In this document: in pieces, positions 39,601 to 47,820 of the stretch | Numbering within the stretch: the first letter of the stretch is position 1 | Layout: the number at the start of each line of letters is the position of its first letter | Assembly: GCF_029869215.1 (NCBI RefSeq) | Contig: NZ_JARWPM010000287.1 | Span: forward strand, 1-57,162 | Reading direction: 5' to 3' | Source of the DNA: Nocardia carnea | Lineage (GTDB): Bacteria > Actinomycetota > Actinomycetes > Mycobacteriales > Mycobacteriaceae | Length of the DNA: 57,162 nucleotides | Made by a program: the position numbers and the translations under genes | The notes under the pieces: model-generated | Told to the model about the DNA's origin: nothing | Seen by the model: only the letters and a program-made list of their open reading frames with translations | Database searches by the model: none

Positions 39601-42600
39601 GCGCCGCTGCCGAACACGCGCGCAGGCTGGCCGAACATCTCGACCTCGGCGAAGTGTTCGGGCATCTGCGCGACCCGCTCGCCGCGCTGGTCGAGCTCGC
39701 CGAAATCGCGCGGGTGCGGGGTTTCCTCGACGATCTCGGCGACGGGCCGCGGATGCGATACCCCGACGACTTCGCCGAGCTCACCGCCGAGGAGCGCTAC
39801 GGCGACGAGCAGTACTGGCAGCACGAGGCCGACCCCGAACTCGCGGCCGAGGTCCGTGCGGACCTGCGTCGCCTCGGGCTGCCCGTCGAAGCACCGCAAC
39901 TGCCGGCCGGGCAGCCGCCGTCCGCGCTCGAACCCGGCGGTACTCCCGCGCTCGGGAGAGCGGGCGCGCCTGAAGATGGTGGCCGGCGCGCCGGGGAACC
40001 TGCGCCGGGAACACCCCATGCCGAGCCGGTCGCCGCCACCCGCGACCAGCTGGCCCGGCGGTTCGGCCTCGACAACGCGGCGCTGGCCCCGGACAGCTCG
40101 GCCGCGACCCTCGCGGATCAGCGCTATCGAATCCTGTTGCGCGCGGCCGGGGTGGAAGCCTTGGCCGCCGCCCAGGTCCGTTTCGACGAAGCGACCGATC
40201 CGGTCGCCCGCGCCGACCGGCAGACCGCACGCGACACCTGGGCACGCCTGCTCGGCACTGATCCTGCGCTGCTCGACCGCGACCCCGCGGCCGTGCTGAA
40301 CCGGGCCCGCGCCGAGATGCTGCGCACCGCCGACGATCTCGCGGCACTCACCGACGCTGTCCGAGCGGCCGGGCAGGAACCCGAACCCGGTGGCGAACCA
40401 CCGGCCACCGGCGAGTCGCGCCGCTACAACATCGTGGTGGACGGGGAGCGGGTACCGGCTCGTCTGGTCGCCGACGAGCACGACGGCTGGCGCGTCGAAG
40501 AAGCCGAACGCACCGGTCCGCCGGCCCCTCCCGAGGAACCCGCGCCCCCGGCGCCCCGGAAATCGCTGTTGCGCCGGATCTGGGATCGCCTGTTCGGGGA
40601 CGGTTACACCGCGGAGACCCCGAAGTACCCGTCCGGCTCCGGGCTGGACAGCGCCGGTCAGTCGCTGCTCGGCCATATGTTCGGGCTTCCGCTGACGAAG
40701 ACCGAGGATCCGACACCGGGGCGGCCCGGCGACGAATACGAGGTCCTGCAGACCAAGTTCAATCCGGCGCGGATCCTCAAAGAGGGCATCACGCTGTGGA
40801 AGAAACGGGAGCTGTTGCCGTTCGTGCGGCGGTTCACCTCCCGGGTCGCCGATCGCAGCCTCGACGCCCCGCCCGTGCTGGACGAGAACAACAACGAGTT
40901 CCGTTACTGGCTCGACGAGGCCGATCCGGACCTGGTCCGCGAGGAGTTGGGGGTCGAACTCGAGGAGCTGAAGCGGCAGGTCGACCCGGCCCTCGCACCG
41001 GGCTCAGAGCACCGGCCCGGTGATCCGGTAGCCGGGATCGCCCCTGCCGAACCGGCCGGTGACGTGGTGCCGCGCAGCGTGGGGGAGATCGGCGAGTGGA
41101 TCAACGAACTGGCCGAGACGGCAGCGCATCGCGACGCGCAGGCCGCCGCGCTTGCCGAGGCCGCCCGCGCGTTCGGAATCGACCTCGGTGCTCCGACCCC
41201 GGACAACGTTCGCCGGGCACACGACCTGATCCGCTATCAGCAGGCGCGCCGGATCGGCGCGCTCACCGGCCTCGCCGATGCCGCCCGCCGCTACAACGCC
41301 GAGCACGCCGATATCCCCTACGGCGACTACGAAACCTTCTTCGACGCGAACCCGCTGGCCCGTTTCCTGCGCGAAGTGGTCGACGCCTACCGGGAGCCGG
41401 TGCAGCCGCCGGCCTGGCTGCCCGAGGCGATCCGGCGCCGCTGGCCCGGCCCGGCCGACCTGCTCAACTGGCAGGGCGTGAACAACGGCGGTGAGCCGAC
41501 CCGTGAGTGGGGCGACCTCTTCGACAGCGACCAACCCGGTCGTGACGACGGGAACCGGCTCTACTTGGAGCGGGCACTGCGCCGCGATCAGATCCGCGAC
41601 GAACGCTCCGTCTGGGCGCAGGTCCTCGGCGATGTCGACCTCGACACGCTCGCCGCCGACCAGCTGGCCGACACCCTGGCCGAGCAGCTGGACCGCATCC
41701 AGCAGGCCGCACCGCGGGTGGAGGAATTCGGCCGCCGGGTCGAGGAATTCCTGCGCCGTGACGCCGAGGTCGACGAACTCACCGGATTGATCGGCGATAT
41801 GGCCGCCCAGGAATGGGTGTTCACACACGACGGGGTCATGTTCGGCGACCCGGCCGGCCTCGGCCTGCTACCTCCCGGCAGGCCCGGCGGACCACTGCGG
41901 TTGGTCGTATTCGACGGCCACCTCGAACACGACCGGGTGCTGGCCGACGCGCTCGCCCGTCATCCCGACTTCGCCGACGCCGTCGACAACGGTGACGTCG
42001 AGGTGCACTACAAACTCACCCATGTGCGGCCGGGTGAACCGTTGCCCGAGGGCGGTTTCGGCCCCGAACGGATCATCGTGGCCGACGCGGGCACTCCGCG
42101 GGTCCGGCATCTCGCCGCCGTGGTCGAGGGGCGCCACCTCGATGTCACGCTCATCGACGACGGTGACGGCTGGCGGATCGTACCGGACGACCCCGTGGAG
42201 CCGGTAACCGTGCCCGTCCCCGGCGAGCTGACTCGCGCCGAAATAGCCGACGCCATGCGCGAACTCGCCGGCCGGCTCGGTTTCACGGCCGAGGATCTGG
42301 CCGATCCCCGCCGGCTCCGCACGGAACTGTCCGGGCTGCGCGACGAGAACGAGATCCGCGCCGCCCAGCTGGAGGCGATCATCGACCATGCGCGGACCGC
42401 CTGGGATATCGACACCTACTACGAGGTGGCGCAGGCCCGCGGCAACCTCGCGACCCGGATCGACCCGGCCGAGTCCGCGCCGGTGACCGCCCGGCGCGCG
42501 GCGGCGGTGATCGCCGACCCCGCGACTCCCGCCCCGCGGCGGATTCAGCAGATCGAGGGAATGCTCGCCTACGCCAAGGCGCTGATATCGCTGGACCAGG

Positions 42601-45600
42601 CGGCGGTCGAGCGGGCGACGATACGCCTGCAGCGTCGTCTCGACGCGCTGTCCGATGCGGTGGCGGTCACGAATCCCGGGCAGATCAGCGCCGGGATCCG
42701 GGACCTGGTGTACCGGGAGCCCAGCCGGGCCGATCTGGCCACGGCCCTCACCGAGTATCTGGCGGTCCTGAGCGAAGTCGATATCTTCGATCCCGCGGTG
42801 CACGGTGACCGGGCCGTCGACCCGCGGGTGGGACGCGCCGAAATTCCCGTACACCACCGGGCGGTGCGGCATCTGGTGGACCTGATCGAGGACCTCCGCC
42901 ACCTCGCGGACGCCCCGCAACGTATGGGTCTGCTGGACGCGGAAACGGATCTGCTGCCCGCCACGGAACTCGGCGCGAACCCCGATTTCGCCCGCACGAT
43001 CGGGGTCGATCTGCCACCGGCCGATCTGGCTCGCTGGGACGATGTCCTCGACCGGCACCGTCGCGGCGAAATCGGCGACGACGACCCCGAATTCGTCCGG
43101 GTCCGCAACGAGCTGAACCGCTGGAACGAGGTCTACGAGAAGTACCGCGACGGCCGCCTGGACAAGGACGAACGGCTGACTCCCGCCGAACTCGCCGAGG
43201 TGCAGGCAGAGTTGCGCGGTGAAGTGACCCAGCGTGCCCGGGAGATCGCCGCCCTGGCCGAACTCGCCCGGCGTGCCGCGCAACTGGACGAGGCAGAGCT
43301 GCTTGCCGCACGAGACCGCGCCGAACTCGCCGTGGAGCGGGCCCGGGCGGTCCTGCCGCCGCCCCATCCGGACCTGCCCGTGGACGAATCGGATCTGGCC
43401 TCGCATACCGCCCTGGACCAGCGGCTCGAGGAACTGCGCGGCCGGACGACGCGGGTCGACGAACAGCCGGCGTACCAGCGCCGTATCGACGAATACGAGG
43501 AAGCGGCCCGCCGGGTGATCGACGCCGAGGCCGAACGCGCCCGGCTCGACGCCGAACTCGAACGCCTCCGTGAACACCACCCCGAAACCCCGGCCCCGGC
43601 CCTCCCCGCCGTCCCCGGCCGGGACGGCGGCGAACCCGCACCGAGTCCGGACGGCCACCACCCAGCCCCCAGCACAGGCGACGAGGACCCCTCCCCGCGC
43701 ACAGGTGACCGACCCGAGCCCGGCGAACTCGATCCTGTGGTGCGTGAGGGTAATCCTGTTGATCCCGGCGAATCCGACCCTGTGGTGCGTGAGGGTGATC
43801 GTGCCCGGCCCGGCGAATCCGATCCTGTGGTGCGTGAGGGTGATCCTGTTGATCCCGGCGAATCCGAGCCCGTGGGCAGCGACCGCGGCCGGCCGGCCGG
43901 CACCGACCCGGTAACCGGCGACCGCGACCGGCCGCAACCGGACGAGGGATCCGGTGCCGGTACGAACGAGACCGGCCGCCGGGCGAACGGAGGAGAACCC
44001 GCTACAAGACCGGCCCCCCGCACGAACCGCGTTGGTCCCGACGGCCCGAACACACCTGACGAGGAAGGCTCCGGTACCAACCGCCGTCCTCCGCTACCCC
44101 GCGGTTCCTCCCTGCGTTCCCATATCCCGAAACGACCACACGAATGGGAGCCGGACTTCCCGCCTCCGTTCGAAAACGAACGCAAACCGTGGCCGGTCCC
44201 CCTCCCTGAACTACCCGACCGCCCGGACCCGCCGGAGCCACCTGCGCCTCCGGAGCCGCCCGTGCCTCCGGTTCCGCCGGTGCCTCCGGTTCCGCCGGTT
44301 CCGCCTGTGCCACCTGTGCCGCCGGAGCCACCTGTGCCGCCGGAGCCACCTGTGCCTCCGGTTCCGCCGGAGCCACCTGTGCCTCCGGTTCCGCCTGTGC
44401 CACCTGTGCCTCCGGTTCCGCCGGAGCCTCCGGTTCCGCCTGTGCCGCCCGTGCCTCCGGTACCGCCGGAGCCGCCTGTGCCGCCGGTTCCGCCTGTGCC
44501 GCCGGTTCCGCCGGTGCCTCCGGTTCCGCCGGTGCCTCCGGTTCCGCCGGAGCCGCCTGTGCCGCCGGTTCCGCCGGTGCCTCCGGTTCCGCCTGTGCCG
44601 CCCGTGCCTCCGGTACCGCCGGAGCCGCCTGTGCCGCCGGTTCCGCCGGTTCCGCCTGCGCCGCCCGTGCCTCCAGTACCGCCTGCTCCGCCGGTGCCGC
44701 CGGAGCCACCCGCTCCGCCGGGACCTCCTGTGCCGCCTGTTCCGCCCTTACCGCCGGTCGTGCCCGGACCACCCGAGCCGCCGGTTGTTCCCCGTCCGCC
44801 GGATCTGCCGATGCCGCCGGTCGACCCTGGTCCGTCTCATCCGCCGGCGCGGCCGGAGTTCCCGTGGCAGCCGGCACCACCGCAGGCCCCGGGGTCACCG
44901 GCGTACCCGGCACCGCCGCAGGTCCCGGCGCCGCCGGTTCCGGGGGCTCCGGATCCGGAAGTGCCGCTGGGCCCGTACCCGGGCTCACCGCACTACGCAT
45001 CTCCGGACCCGCCGTATCCGCCGGGCCATCCGGGCGGTGGTGGTCACACGCAGCCGGGAACGCCCGGTGGTGGCGCGCCCGCGGACCAGTACCCGCCGGG
45101 AATGCCGTATCCACCGGTGGTACCGCCGCTGCCCAACGGCGGGGCGCAGCAGTCCGACCCCCGGGCCCGGTACCGCGGAGCTCCACCGGCCGAAGGTCCC
45201 CCCGCGGGTGCCGGTGCGTTCGTTCCGCTGCTGGTCCGGCCGTTCGCCGGGTTCGGCGTGCCCTCCGAGTTCAACCCGTATACCGGCGCGCTGCAGGCCG
45301 CGCCGACGAACACCGGTCGGGTCAGCGGTTTGTACGGTGAGATCGGCGGCGTGCCCGTCGTCCTGTACCGGCAGCACGGCCGTCTCGGATTGCGGATCGG
45401 CACCCATACGATCGACCTCGAGCATTCCGTGGTCGCCGAGGTGGGCACCGTCGCCCACCGGACCACCCGTTTCGCCCTGTTCCAGGGCGGGTCCAAGCTC
45501 GGTGAACTGACGTATCGTTCGCTCCCGGAGGAACTGGATTTCGGCGCCTATCTGCGCGATGTGCTCGCCGATCCGCAGCGCCGCGCCCGGGTGTTCGCGG

Positions 45601-45605
45601 AGTGA
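24645..45605 (+). CDS. Giant multidomain protein (about 6986 residues visible), putative ESX-linked polymorphic toxin-like effector; 5' end missing
   Basis: One uninterrupted frame of nearly 21 kb. Parts in order: acidic leader; three copies of a DEWSDL domain (24747-27160), the first with HEFGH; a long alanine/arginine-rich helical region (27560-30700); a fourth DEWSDL copy with HEYGH (30900-31570); a 1000-residue module (31860-34920); a heptad-repeat linker; a partly related region (36180-38880); a second copy of the 1000-residue module (40425-43270); 45-base and 9-base repeat linkers; and a 130-residue C-terminal domain (from about 45211). I see no signal peptide, but the N-terminus is lost. 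YezG-like and YwqK-like immunity or antitoxin proteins, EspG and WXG100 genes follow, which suggests type VII export of a toxin-like protein. That is inference; no enzyme is proven. Confidence 0.8.
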   Translation, partial: DDDNTEFLDSSEPVPGDDAYRADPTDAEWLAAPTDEWSDLAPAEVGRRLRDEMRELTGNPDFEVFGFDLPDLNPAVVQEFARSIIEMQRRYPQVDLRSAGIGEIGTAIASARPVSDEVTGAVRAESITLNLPFARSADRLLEVVHICAEIGRYNPSVLIRPVFAMVAHEFGHAVDYAGGRDARWAVEYALVRHYASEVGGSIADLPHWLRSELVAYSFHADGTLFEGEAIAEVFAEAELARLLPEAERPALSPVRQLIYDLLLSYLPETPTAATAADPEPRPGRDSDRASGTPTVAGRDAPAEGHEPRDPDTPDRIEGGDTDPPARDNDPVPDGPVDSVRVPVADEWSELSLAEIGDKLRDHVRSVTGNAEFEVHGFDWAPPADAAPRRPMEGYPSHSADAVDLPQVREFARSVADLASRNPLVQLRGVEIAPGYRHDRATVRVVDGVLRMDSGRGPEDRTDLNATYRQTARAFGALLNRTTGGLAEGLIGEALAQHYSYNRLGDQHRLAFLDWLADTFDIFRTDSVGSYRAGWKPETLLVDAFAEVTVRGREQAGAHFVLLHDLLLAQDGIEARAPGFDPDTGLHRVVMAEHPEWVLGAPHNDEWSDLTPVQVGEKLQAELRELGNPELTVFGFDSVGLHPVVVREIARGLTDSARKYPMADVHSVGFGFGYHLALTLPETGTGARRPATITFDADAARDIGKYAMPRISAEYYYAPKSGAHTRPAYTNAVQQWARALDITGRESAQKLVDNALRVHYFGQKLGDASDEGYVTWLKSVFSGHVFETTSGEMDRGWALEEAFDQVVTHGRDGAGAHMVRLHDLLVRAADRNSPGAVLGRMWDQIRFARVGLETAAYEAMWRVFDRPEPVAPQLEQRPHVGPPQDPDYGTPPEITPVPSGDTAPRDIPDYGTPPEQAPVPGDVHDDPAGDPQRLGRDEADAHRGSEQPGRGEDTTAPKGPQPLPDGPPTGLPPRTDTDLELIRDGAHWWTTSSTGPEPAEVGELMAGTAAGRHALTVLGAAAAPIRFDPAPEAAERGDVFDGEAMEIVIATAGRDQIGQAAAVIRAAALAEAAMNGPLEVLPGRIRAMDRAEYVSARVAAEAQAFAAQAEFHRELAAAGYDVADRPAADPIDSLRRRETEEAYHREADRARAAAGEEPGAESRRAGIRALLSNPLFDNPDRPELGISGRQEAGAEWDALQEKSLPDGLREYVPTSPEAGREIARSIRAEAAAARRAERLASEWDAIAGRLEAALGPVGDEQRSSRTEYARELGTRGRTTENPVVAHDLRVLGDLTDRLTRIAAQRAWLRNHLLEMAQDDIEGAHGGEPGVRVQWHHSGTMQLVGDTAAAAAAAAAATREVGARYASAYGTGIDHGVTEATDQARSLALDYLRETGDRIGVRSLGSWAENTLHRSGVRVELSGDPAFARTTPGGEPTATGAVAGFDPLTRTVRLFAGDTVEQHARALIFAARMSEQLSAVDPAWERMALSRDEYADVMLDRLADAYALSLRGLVDADPRNAEPAAGADPLARTYVDTYADAYRTAAEAYGNRRTLGGSDELLHAAAHRAATHAVRTALSGRALIDGRAPGDHFAATWDRAHDVLDTAAPPQTRGPLADTPRGRELLARNLADEIETLRSVRDLGRFVPAGPVERTYTDSYDKALAKAQKAPGSTDSPERTAYEAGRAALRRFLDTTGSADAEIIMDVVRAAIADDHAAWGRPTRESVGSDNDDIARPDPGRAWQAFSRRKFRLQAEYNWPARELTHNVARLLGPRGTRPVLAIVAEAGDHVAAVRELGLVHPKYADVLWDGSHDLRYFLVGSDADGAPTSTEIDAHTAEGPFRLPSKDQALQVMLAEYLRFRRQGSTDLGFGDWLEQLGPEAFHSRRDQRSSRGADRAGSLRPDFLQAGHHRALAEGLGHDAAHPAAVAHRLHTRQVALVDDGRMPGHYQSYDITVGADRIQVALEPDGAGKWRVPADSVYAQPLARYFAGMTEPTPERLLRRIAGVLNDPAAELTAQGKPRGRIAQAMDRRPSGTRREPDAPEPGARHRDPVQSASGDAAGDLAAGPDHTPDSGTDDIALLGAPVRDEWSDLTPVQVGERLRDLMRVATDNPDFDTFGFDLPGLNPEVVREYARAITDMQRRFPQTDIRSIGIGNIREGILADAGPVLDRATDTFYTGDITLNYRHATSAENFLGLVRTAVDNGRFSPTALRRAVYAVTVHEYGHALDYAGGGLARAVAEAHLLDRALADPDADYGEWLKQLSGYSRTDDGDLWSAEALAEAFMEYVMLGAAAPRPVHELFRMLMGVAEHGRSWTGFGEELTRKLNPDTDGADPGRDAMDSGREPPGRSADGSDPRRPETEGAGGGKKPPTGPPHSSASPEDPGEQRVPAEGDDPAAQDGPIDPDAIIPPLVLDLGGERITFDLVPDGPDSWRLVPQGELPSATPERLAALRREIEAIRRMWPIRESQVKYPSGSGWDSRGQAAIADGVAGIPDVVNPAPPPAPPTPPPNPDQPVMGPAPESGPPDPTLLRIAQQTPVWIQNREHIPLFGRLSARMRDAAGEFVPMYPGDGAEYQPWLTDGTLDAARDQLLADLDTRRITPEQALRDLLTVAGRPDAEPGRQQRILDELRDRGLISDDEADALSDALSEERDARGSELPVGPPPEGESLTDAARRLLDIELPDESPETLARVIDEQQYRVARATGAIEGLAAAVRRYLIEQTLPYSMQDPAPGTDSEQGGLPRSQPPGELDGPPRRSTDDPDDYYDDDFFDDEEEGASAPHRPRRFAAPDPAGRAIPFLDAVSFIDQNPMGRFLIEILAAFGHEPGLLGIMPVENGADELPMWGDGYELGRDQGLRRFFENALRRDQIRDELASWAAMRDLSLEDLLADPQAVVDRLRAENVARSQRVADFVDAARRTLPEPDLSDPVGDLLGRQILRFPGGAAQPDRLVVVDGPRDRNQVLADALAADPSLQRQLDSGELVLDYRTARRDWTGETVLDPAPIPQLRYLRETILGRELEVLLARDDDGTWRQLTGSPEAYRAALGDPPPRPARQVAADIAQVLRDLGLTPDDVDFENLPGTAADLLLDNAVRAVQLEALADFIRSATDIELFNELTDARSHLAERLGLNLIPDPDAPEQTLTPKAVADRLSAGPRRALRLQQFGDLADYAKRLREIDAAAVEAARDRLAERLVSEDLARKMSSAKAAERTGVDRRIAALLPPGYVDGPNGRRLFALDTGGLDARKLYQVIRRLERAGQDDLVREALGEYVHALFDIDPFTDVPRGDRAADPRIADGRFPMHDRDAMGGLRGLIADAVRALGAEDFARAVADAATRPDSHRIPDNDPDERPAANRDWARLVGVDLTGADDKTFVKIYEAYRDGRIENHEGLSPTELAAELDRLRREVRDRADSIKALLRLFDEYARSTRSGLPAAEPGQLADEAGTPPGPEGPPPVDPGGPPPGRTSNEAPRPGPGEPPRPPDPESRETPPGPESRETPLPPEGERDEVPPQPGAENSVPPGSAGGGGNGRPPAAPPAAGDPDDEAGPERGARSEQESLPETHAELMDWVELRRAEIAVDAAADEAAWLRREAARYPDDHLLQFRAEQAERQLGYARERLDRIRLDQVDRAAWRARMEAGSARFLADVDPGNWLAEQRAVLADWVARMAEDRADWWHRMLDGPDDTPPGPGDSGPDADSGPQPSGSKPDAGTDPEAQPLPQPEGGKPETSYGEHKPGGSKPEVDRGEPRPEGDNPEVEGERPESEGARPEADGEEPKSESGKPDVDGAEPESAGAEREVEGEGPKPEGDNPEVEGATPTTGGDRPEAGGDESRGPESGREGRRAGNQDPAELLGDALVDAILRRDALAARIGDLASALHTTVDPGAFEPDRIETTVRDLRGRDLDAEDARAVDEITELMPRLIRAHEEVRRLSSRIEYDRLLRERQGVTREREFLRAKITDRARNVGLENPEAWANLGADGRERVILRLDEESRYDTVDITGGIEESPRRDRSPVSERERQERRDKIRKLITQTAEFDRLGERLRELDGRIGRMEREQDHLDRPHPEDVAAELERLARERAAELQRIKPRRVMRDDLARRLGLVDENGDLVADFLAPDELDSALRALRDGAYREFQDGRLRPSQYQERLLRIDALAESAADVNAAHHRIGRLQDDMARVAGVWRGLVEAEGGRMVTDRVGIVDGDEPRIIVFGPRPDPANPRADHDAALDDAVRNNSAVAQAIVRPETTVQYRRVLVDREDNWRVDDTMDPPEVERISTGWVGGNRLDMTRWRDSEGTWHPVDPTRPDWVTNRDDSELPKKYSQKDLPDGVSGWASEDVINDITLPTDDVPAGKIPESTLPVNAPMAPKQYDTSGVDPKDVFGQHWGADAYNVMRLLLMAALVPKHPAVKAWIQRHPEIGRWVQARPWLQKLPPFGTVFRGYEWFAPPETNVQPMHRRWDRGEHLPPAALGDIPEGLRREWEREAALWSEVQQWADEQYELFLNDDADLDRVAAGIDEYRKNQQREAAREFVDLVRRRLVEELGGIDPLGDVPAQLARIEAAIDRVAEEAGDRFVADDPERVRNTVEQVRELLLGVVDPADIVPGADPDEIVRATDPDEIAQQLVGRMRDDVPRFTPEELEQIRNHLMGDEHWVRDADDPEGQLTKRPMDRLADIAEAWHRLRDGNPLPADFVLLQDALAEAQYLADHPGATWQAANTYAIGQGHHWDAQRPPLTDWRAGRHYALPPVQPNPAYQPPAARAGDAPPTPEQPALAARDGDTLELPVEDVAARDGDTLELPGEDVAARDGDAHEPTPEQRNADPDDPDNPEDPDGPDPSDPGTSPTGGPGSTPPSRPPLPARGSDDPAHNNGAQSPVRSGSPDSPARPSGPSDPGTPNERAGTNDLGGTAGPPLGGPSDPGGPNDPGGPNGPGGPNDPGDPNDPGGPGGPSPGGPGTPAIRTGDPMRDLLAFLRDQADWPAQRDTQPLTGAAAEHARRLAEHLDLGEVFGHLRDPLAALVELAEIARVRGFLDDLGDGPRMRYPDDFAELTAEERYGDEQYWQHEADPELAAEVRADLRRLGLPVEAPQLPAGQPPSALEPGGTPALGRAGAPEDGGRRAGEPAPGTPHAEPVAATRDQLARRFGLDNAALAPDSSAATLADQRYRILLRAAGVEALAAAQVRFDEATDPVARADRQTARDTWARLLGTDPALLDRDPAAVLNRARAEMLRTADDLAALTDAVRAAGQEPEPGGEPPATGESRRYNIVVDGERVPARLVADEHDGWRVEEAERTGPPAPPEEPAPPAPRKSLLRRIWDRLFGDGYTAETPKYPSGSGLDSAGQSLLGHMFGLPLTKTEDPTPGRPGDEYEVLQTKFNPARILKEGITLWKKRELLPFVRRFTSRVADRSLDAPPVLDENNNEFRYWLDEADPDLVREELGVELEELKRQVDPALAPGSEHRPGDPVAGIAPAEPAGDVVPRSVGEIGEWINELAETAAHRDAQAAALAEAARAFGIDLGAPTPDNVRRAHDLIRYQQARRIGALTGLADAARRYNAEHADIPYGDYETFFDANPLARFLREVVDAYREPVQPPAWLPEAIRRRWPGPADLLNWQGVNNGGEPTREWGDLFDSDQPGRDDGNRLYLERALRRDQIRDERSVWAQVLGDVDLDTLAADQLADTLAEQLDRIQQAAPRVEEFGRRVEEFLRRDAEVDELTGLIGDMAAQEWVFTHDGVMFGDPAGLGLLPPGRPGGPLRLVVFDGHLEHDRVLADALARHPDFADAVDNGDVEVHYKLTHVRPGEPLPEGGFGPERIIVADAGTPRVRHLAAVVEGRHLDVTLIDDGDGWRIVPDDPVEPVTVPVPGELTRAEIADAMRELAGRLGFTAEDLADPRRLRTELSGLRDENEIRAAQLEAIIDHARTAWDIDTYYEVAQARGNLATRIDPAESAPVTARRAAAVIADPATPAPRRIQQIEGMLAYAKALISLDQAAVERATIRLQRRLDALSDAVAVTNPGQISAGIRDLVYREPSRADLATALTEYLAVLSEVDIFDPAVHGDRAVDPRVGRAEIPVHHRAVRHLVDLIEDLRHLADAPQRMGLLDAETDLLPATELGANPDFARTIGVDLPPADLARWDDVLDRHRRGEIGDDDPEFVRVRNELNRWNEVYEKYRDGRLDKDERLTPAELAEVQAELRGEVTQRAREIAALAELARRAAQLDEAELLAARDRAELAVERARAVLPPPHPDLPVDESDLASHTALDQRLEELRGRTTRVDEQPAYQRRIDEYEEAARRVIDAEAERARLDAELERLREHHPETPAPALPAVPGRDGGEPAPSPDGHHPAPSTGDEDPSPRTGDRPEPGELDPVVREGNPVDPGESDPVVREGDRARPGESDPVVREGDPVDPGESEPVGSDRGRPAGTDPVTGDRDRPQPDEGSGAGTNETGRRANGGEPATRPAPRTNRVGPDGPNTPDEEGSGTNRRPPLPRGSSLRSHIPKRPHEWEPDFPPPFENERKPWPVPLPELPDRPDPPEPPAPPEPPVPPVPPVPPVPPVPPVPPVPPEPPVPPEPPVPPVPPEPPVPPVPPVPPVPPVPPEPPVPPVPPVPPVPPEPPVPPVPPVPPVPPVPPVPPVPPVPPEPPVPPVPPVPPVPPVPPVPPVPPEPPVPPVPPVPPAPPVPPVPPAPPVPPEPPAPPGPPVPPVPPLPPVVPGPPEPPVVPRPPDLPMPPVDPGPSHPPARPEFPWQPAPPQAPGSPAYPAPPQVPAPPVPGAPDPEVPLGPYPGSPHYASPDPPYPPGHPGGGGHTQPGTPGGGAPADQYPPGMPYPPVVPPLPNGGAQQSDPRARYRGAPPAEGPPAGAGAFVPLLVRPFAGFGVPSEFNPYTGALQAAPTNTGRVSGLYGEIGGVPVVLYRQHGRLGLRIGTHTIDLEHSVVAEVGTVAHRTTRFALFQGGSKLGELTYRSLPEELDFGAYLRDVLADPQRRARVFAE
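24747..25440 (+). repeat. DEWSDL domain copy 1, lethal-factor-like metallopeptidase with intact HExxH
   Basis: Begins [12 protein letters not shown] and contains [14 protein letters not shown] (HEFGH at 25146-25160). Downstream come a Tyr (25290-25292) and the helix [12 protein letters not shown], whose Glu (25326-25328) would be the third zinc ligand. Anthrax lethal factor has [12 protein letters not shown] and later EFFAEAF, so the active-site layout matches that family. Confidence 0.7.
25677..26400 (+). repeat. DEWSDL domain copy 2, HExxH lost
   Basis: Begins [12 protein letters not shown] and follows the same plan as copy 1, but the zinc motif is replaced by a segment reading [14 protein letters not shown] Tyr and an acidic helix ([11 protein letters not shown]) remain downstream. 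Probably a non-catalytic, structural or binding copy. Confidence 0.65.
26454..27160 (+). repeat. DEWSDL domain copy 3, HExxH lost
   Basis: Begins [12 protein letters not shown]. The zinc motif position reads [12 protein letters not shown] and the last helix is [10 protein letters not shown]. Copies 2 and 3 resemble each other in the second half (both end GAHxVxLHDLL), so they probably arose by duplication of a copy that was already inactive. Confidence 0.65.
30900..31570 (+). repeat. DEWSDL domain copy 4, lethal-factor-like metallopeptidase with intact HExxH
   Basis: Begins [12 protein letters not shown] and contains [12 protein letters not shown] (HEYGH at 31302-31316). A Tyr at 31434-31436 and the helix [12 protein letters not shown] with Glu at 31470-31472 complete the expected zinc site. 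It is closer to copy 1 than to copies 2 and 3, despite lying 3.7 kb after copy 3. Confidence 0.7.
31860..34920 (+). repeat. Long module, copy A (about 1000 residues)
   Basis: Starts with a beta segment ([15 protein letters not shown] then SWRLV), followed by [10 protein letters not shown], a NPMGRFLIE segment, [12 protein letters not shown], a [12 protein letters not shown] segment, and ends with [20 protein letters not shown]. The same ordered landmarks recur in copy C at 40425-43270, so the two are ancient duplicates. No known domain recognised. Confidence 0.6.
35840..36140 (+). repeat. Seven-residue (21-base) acidic tandem repeats in a linker
   Basis: About fourteen degenerate units of the form xxPExEG (for example [21 protein letters not shown]). 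It forms a flexible acidic linker between a helical segment and the region from 36180. Confidence 0.7.
38958..39070 (+). repeat. 15-residue (45-base) tandem repeat in a linker
   Basis: Two full copies and one partial copy of [15 protein letters not shown]. The nucleotide copies are nearly identical, implying a recent duplication. It is followed by a Gly/Pro/Asn linker (about 39390-39480) built from GGPNDP units. Confidence 0.75.
40425..43270 (+). repeat. Long module, copy C (about 950 residues)
   Basis: Counterpart of 31860-34920 with the same landmarks in the same order: [14 protein letters not shown] then [48 protein letters not shown], and [20 protein letters not shown]. The region 36180-38880 shares only some of these, for example [10 protein letters not shown] and [10 protein letters not shown]. 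Confidence 0.6.
43731..43865 (+). repeat. 15-residue (45-base) tandem repeat, three copies
   Basis: Three units of DPVVREGxxxxPGES at 43731, 43776 and 43821, nearly identical in nucleotides. It lies in the linker before the proline-rich run. The period is the same as in the unrelated array at 38958. Confidence 0.75.
44233..44755 (+). repeat. Proline-rich tandem repeat, about 58 units of XPP (9 bases)
   Basis: Units are mostly VPP with EPP, APP and a few others. This should form a long, stiff polyproline helix. It separates the large body of the protein from the proline-rich tail and the C-terminal domain. The unit count is likely to vary between strains and to be misassembled by short reads. 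Confidence 0.85.
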
Positions 45606-45652
45606 GCGCGCCGTCGTGACCGAGACCGGAACAACATCGATGAGGAGCAGGT

Positions 45653-45937
45653 ATGCGTATCGACCACCCGACCGACGACGAGCTGCGGGAGAACTTCGCC
45701 GAAATGCTCGAATCGGTGCGCAACGGCGGCGGTCTGCGGACCGAGACCGGCCTCGATATGGAAACCGAGGAAGCGCTGTGGGCTATCGCGCGGGCGTATC
45801 CGGATGTCACCGATGACCTGGTGACCGCTGCCCGCGAGGCGTTCGCCGGTCAGCTCGATGGTTCGAATGCCCGTAAGCATCGCGAAGAACTCGCCCGCCA
45901 GTTCGAGGAGATGCGCCGCGCGCGCGGCGACAGCTGA
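45653..45937 (+). CDS. Small acidic protein of unknown function next to the giant gene
   Basis: A 94-residue, probably helical protein (charged C-terminal helix HREELARQFEEMRRARG). ATG with GAGGAGCAGGT upstream, 47 bases after the giant gene and 14 bases before the YezG-like gene, so it is probably co-transcribed with both. It could be a chaperone or immunity helper for the giant protein; no family recognised. Confidence 0.65.
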   Translation: MRIDHPTDDELRENFAEMLESVRNGGGLRTETGLDMETEEALWAIARAYPDVTDDLVTAAREAFAGQLDGSNARKHREELARQFEEMRRARGDS

Positions 45938-45951
45938 ACGCCGCGGCCCGA

Positions 45952-47535
45952 GTGACCGCGCACCGGTACGAGGAGAATGTTGCCCAAGTGACGAAACCAG
46001 ACGAGGCGCCGCCCGGTGCAGCTGCCGGCGCGCCCACCGATATCGACGGGCAGCCGGCGCCGGCTTCCCCGGAACAGCCGGCCGCCCCGACCCCCGACGA
46101 CGAACCCGATGTCGGCTTCACGCTGGCCGCGGCGCCCCGGGAGCAGGACGTCGCCGAACGCGCCCGTGCCCTGATGCACCAGGTAGCCCGGGAACTGGGC
46201 GCGGTCGCCCCCGAAGGCTGGGAGCGGGTGGACGCGGTCTTCGCCTCGACGATCGCGGTCGACGTCGGTTTCGCCATCTTCTCCGACGCGCAACAGCGTG
46301 CCGTCCGCTGGACCCCGACACCGCAGGTGCTGGCTCTGGTCCGCGAACACCGGCAACTATCCGCCCGATTGGGGGACGGGCCGTGGTGGCGGTTGCTGAT
46401 CGGGTTGACCGGTTCCGGGCAGATCGAGGTCGACTACGACTACGGCGACGAACCGTTTCCCGAGGACCAGCTGTTCGCGCCCGAGATCTATCGCGCCGAC
46501 CTGGAAGCATTTCCCCGCAAGACCCTTCCCGTGTGGCTGGCCGCCTACCTGTTCCACGGCGATCGGCAACAGCGCTCCCCGGCGACCGCTGCGGCCCAGG
46601 CCGCCGCGGACCGTTCGGCCGGGGTAACCGCCGAACCCGTGGAGGGTTTTCCGGCCCTTCCGGTGCTGGCGGCGCGGTGGGCGGTGCTGTCCGCGGCGTT
46701 CGTGGCCGTGAAGTCGGAGTGGGGTCCCCGGCTGACGCCCGGCGTGCGCTGGTTCGAGGGCGCGGGCCGCAGCGGCAGCACGCTGCATTCGCTGCCGGGC
46801 GGTCGTGCCGTGCTCTCGGGTGGGGTGTGGAACGCCCCGGAACTGGACGCGGCCTACAACCGGGAGGCACCGCTGCCGGCGTTGTTCCGCGGTGCGCCGG
46901 AATGGGTCGCGGGGCCGGTGCTGAACGAGCGGTCGAGTAGGGGACAACTCACCTTCTGTTACTGGTGGGACGGTCACCGCTGGTACCGGGGCGAGTCCCC
47001 GGCTCCCGAGACGGTCGCGGGTGCGGTTCCGGGTATCTGGGACGCGAAAACGGTGGCCCGGATCGTTTCCGGCCTGATCCTCGAGTCCGACCCGTCCGAC
47101 GAACGGCTGGCGGCAATCGAAACCTTCATCGCCGCAGCCGAATCCGCCACGCTCACGCGCGCCGCATTGACTGCCGTCTTCCCCGAAGCGGACGGTTTCG
47201 ATATCGACAGCGCCTTCCACCAGCTGATGCTGGGCGGTGTCACCGCCCCGGAACCGCTTCCGGAGCAGCAGGCGATAGAGCAGGTCGGCCGATATCTCAC
47301 CGAGAGCGGGGAGGATCTGTCCGGCTATCCGGTGGACACTCTGCGCGCGGACCGGGTGGACGGCGGCTGGATGGTGTTCGCCCCGGTGGCGCCGGGCGAG
47401 ATCGCGATCGGCCGGGCGATTTTCTATGTGGCCGACGACGGTGTGCTGGAACGTTCGTCGTCCTCGGTCGCGCCGTCGCAGTACCTCCCGGATTTCCGGC
47501 GCCGGTGCCGCCACCGCAACCGCACGCTCATCTGA
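45952..47535 (+). CDS. Immunity-like protein with YezG-like N-terminal domain and possible Imm35/YrhB-like C-terminus
   Basis: About 527 residues in three parts. Residues about 65-200 resemble the YezG antitoxin fold (EGWERVDAVFAS, then RLLIGLTGSGQIEVDYDYGD and a proline-ended helix). A middle part contains TFCYWWDGHRWYRGE. The last 90 residues (GGWMVFAPV, GRAIFYVADDGVLERS, APSQYLPDF) resemble immunity proteins of the YrhB/Imm35 sort. Immunity proteins with several domains are known to accompany polymorphic toxins. It lies just after the giant gene. The start may be GTG 45952 or GTG 45988, the latter 12 bases after GAGGAG. Family assignments are by pattern memory and need a profile search. 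Confidence 0.62.
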   Translation: MTAHRYEENVAQVTKPDEAPPGAAAGAPTDIDGQPAPASPEQPAAPTPDDEPDVGFTLAAAPREQDVAERARALMHQVARELGAVAPEGWERVDAVFASTIAVDVGFAIFSDAQQRAVRWTPTPQVLALVREHRQLSARLGDGPWWRLLIGLTGSGQIEVDYDYGDEPFPEDQLFAPEIYRADLEAFPRKTLPVWLAAYLFHGDRQQRSPATAAAQAAADRSAGVTAEPVEGFPALPVLAARWAVLSAAFVAVKSEWGPRLTPGVRWFEGAGRSGSTLHSLPGGRAVLSGGVWNAPELDAAYNREAPLPALFRGAPEWVAGPVLNERSSRGQLTFCYWWDGHRWYRGESPAPETVAGAVPGIWDAKTVARIVSGLILESDPSDERLAAIETFIAAAESATLTRAALTAVFPEADGFDIDSAFHQLMLGGVTAPEPLPEQQAIEQVGRYLTESGEDLSGYPVDTLRADRVDGGWMVFAPVAPGEIAIGRAIFYVADDGVLERSSSSVAPSQYLPDFRRRCRHRNRTLI

Positions 47536-47820
47536 CCGTGCGAACCCAGCGGCTCGACACGTCGGTACCTGTTCACGCGCTTGTACTCTCCGTATGAGAA
47601 GGGTTCGGCGCGTGTTCAGCCGGTGGAGGGGCAACGGTAAGTCCCGGCTGCGATCTTCGGTTGTAACTCGTGCTGTCGGCGAGGAGGAGGGCGTGAGCGG
47701 ATCGATCACCGTTCGGGCGGCCGTTCCATGATTTCCCGGCCACCGGCTTTTCGCTACGACGACTTCTCACCAATGGAAACCACTGACACGCGGACCTTCG
47801 ACTTTGCGGGAGTGTGAGAT

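Noticed and set aside
44233..44755. Regular 9-base repeats as a CRISPR or satellite array
   Set aside because: The units are in-frame proline codons inside a long gene and have no spacers, so this is a protein repeat.
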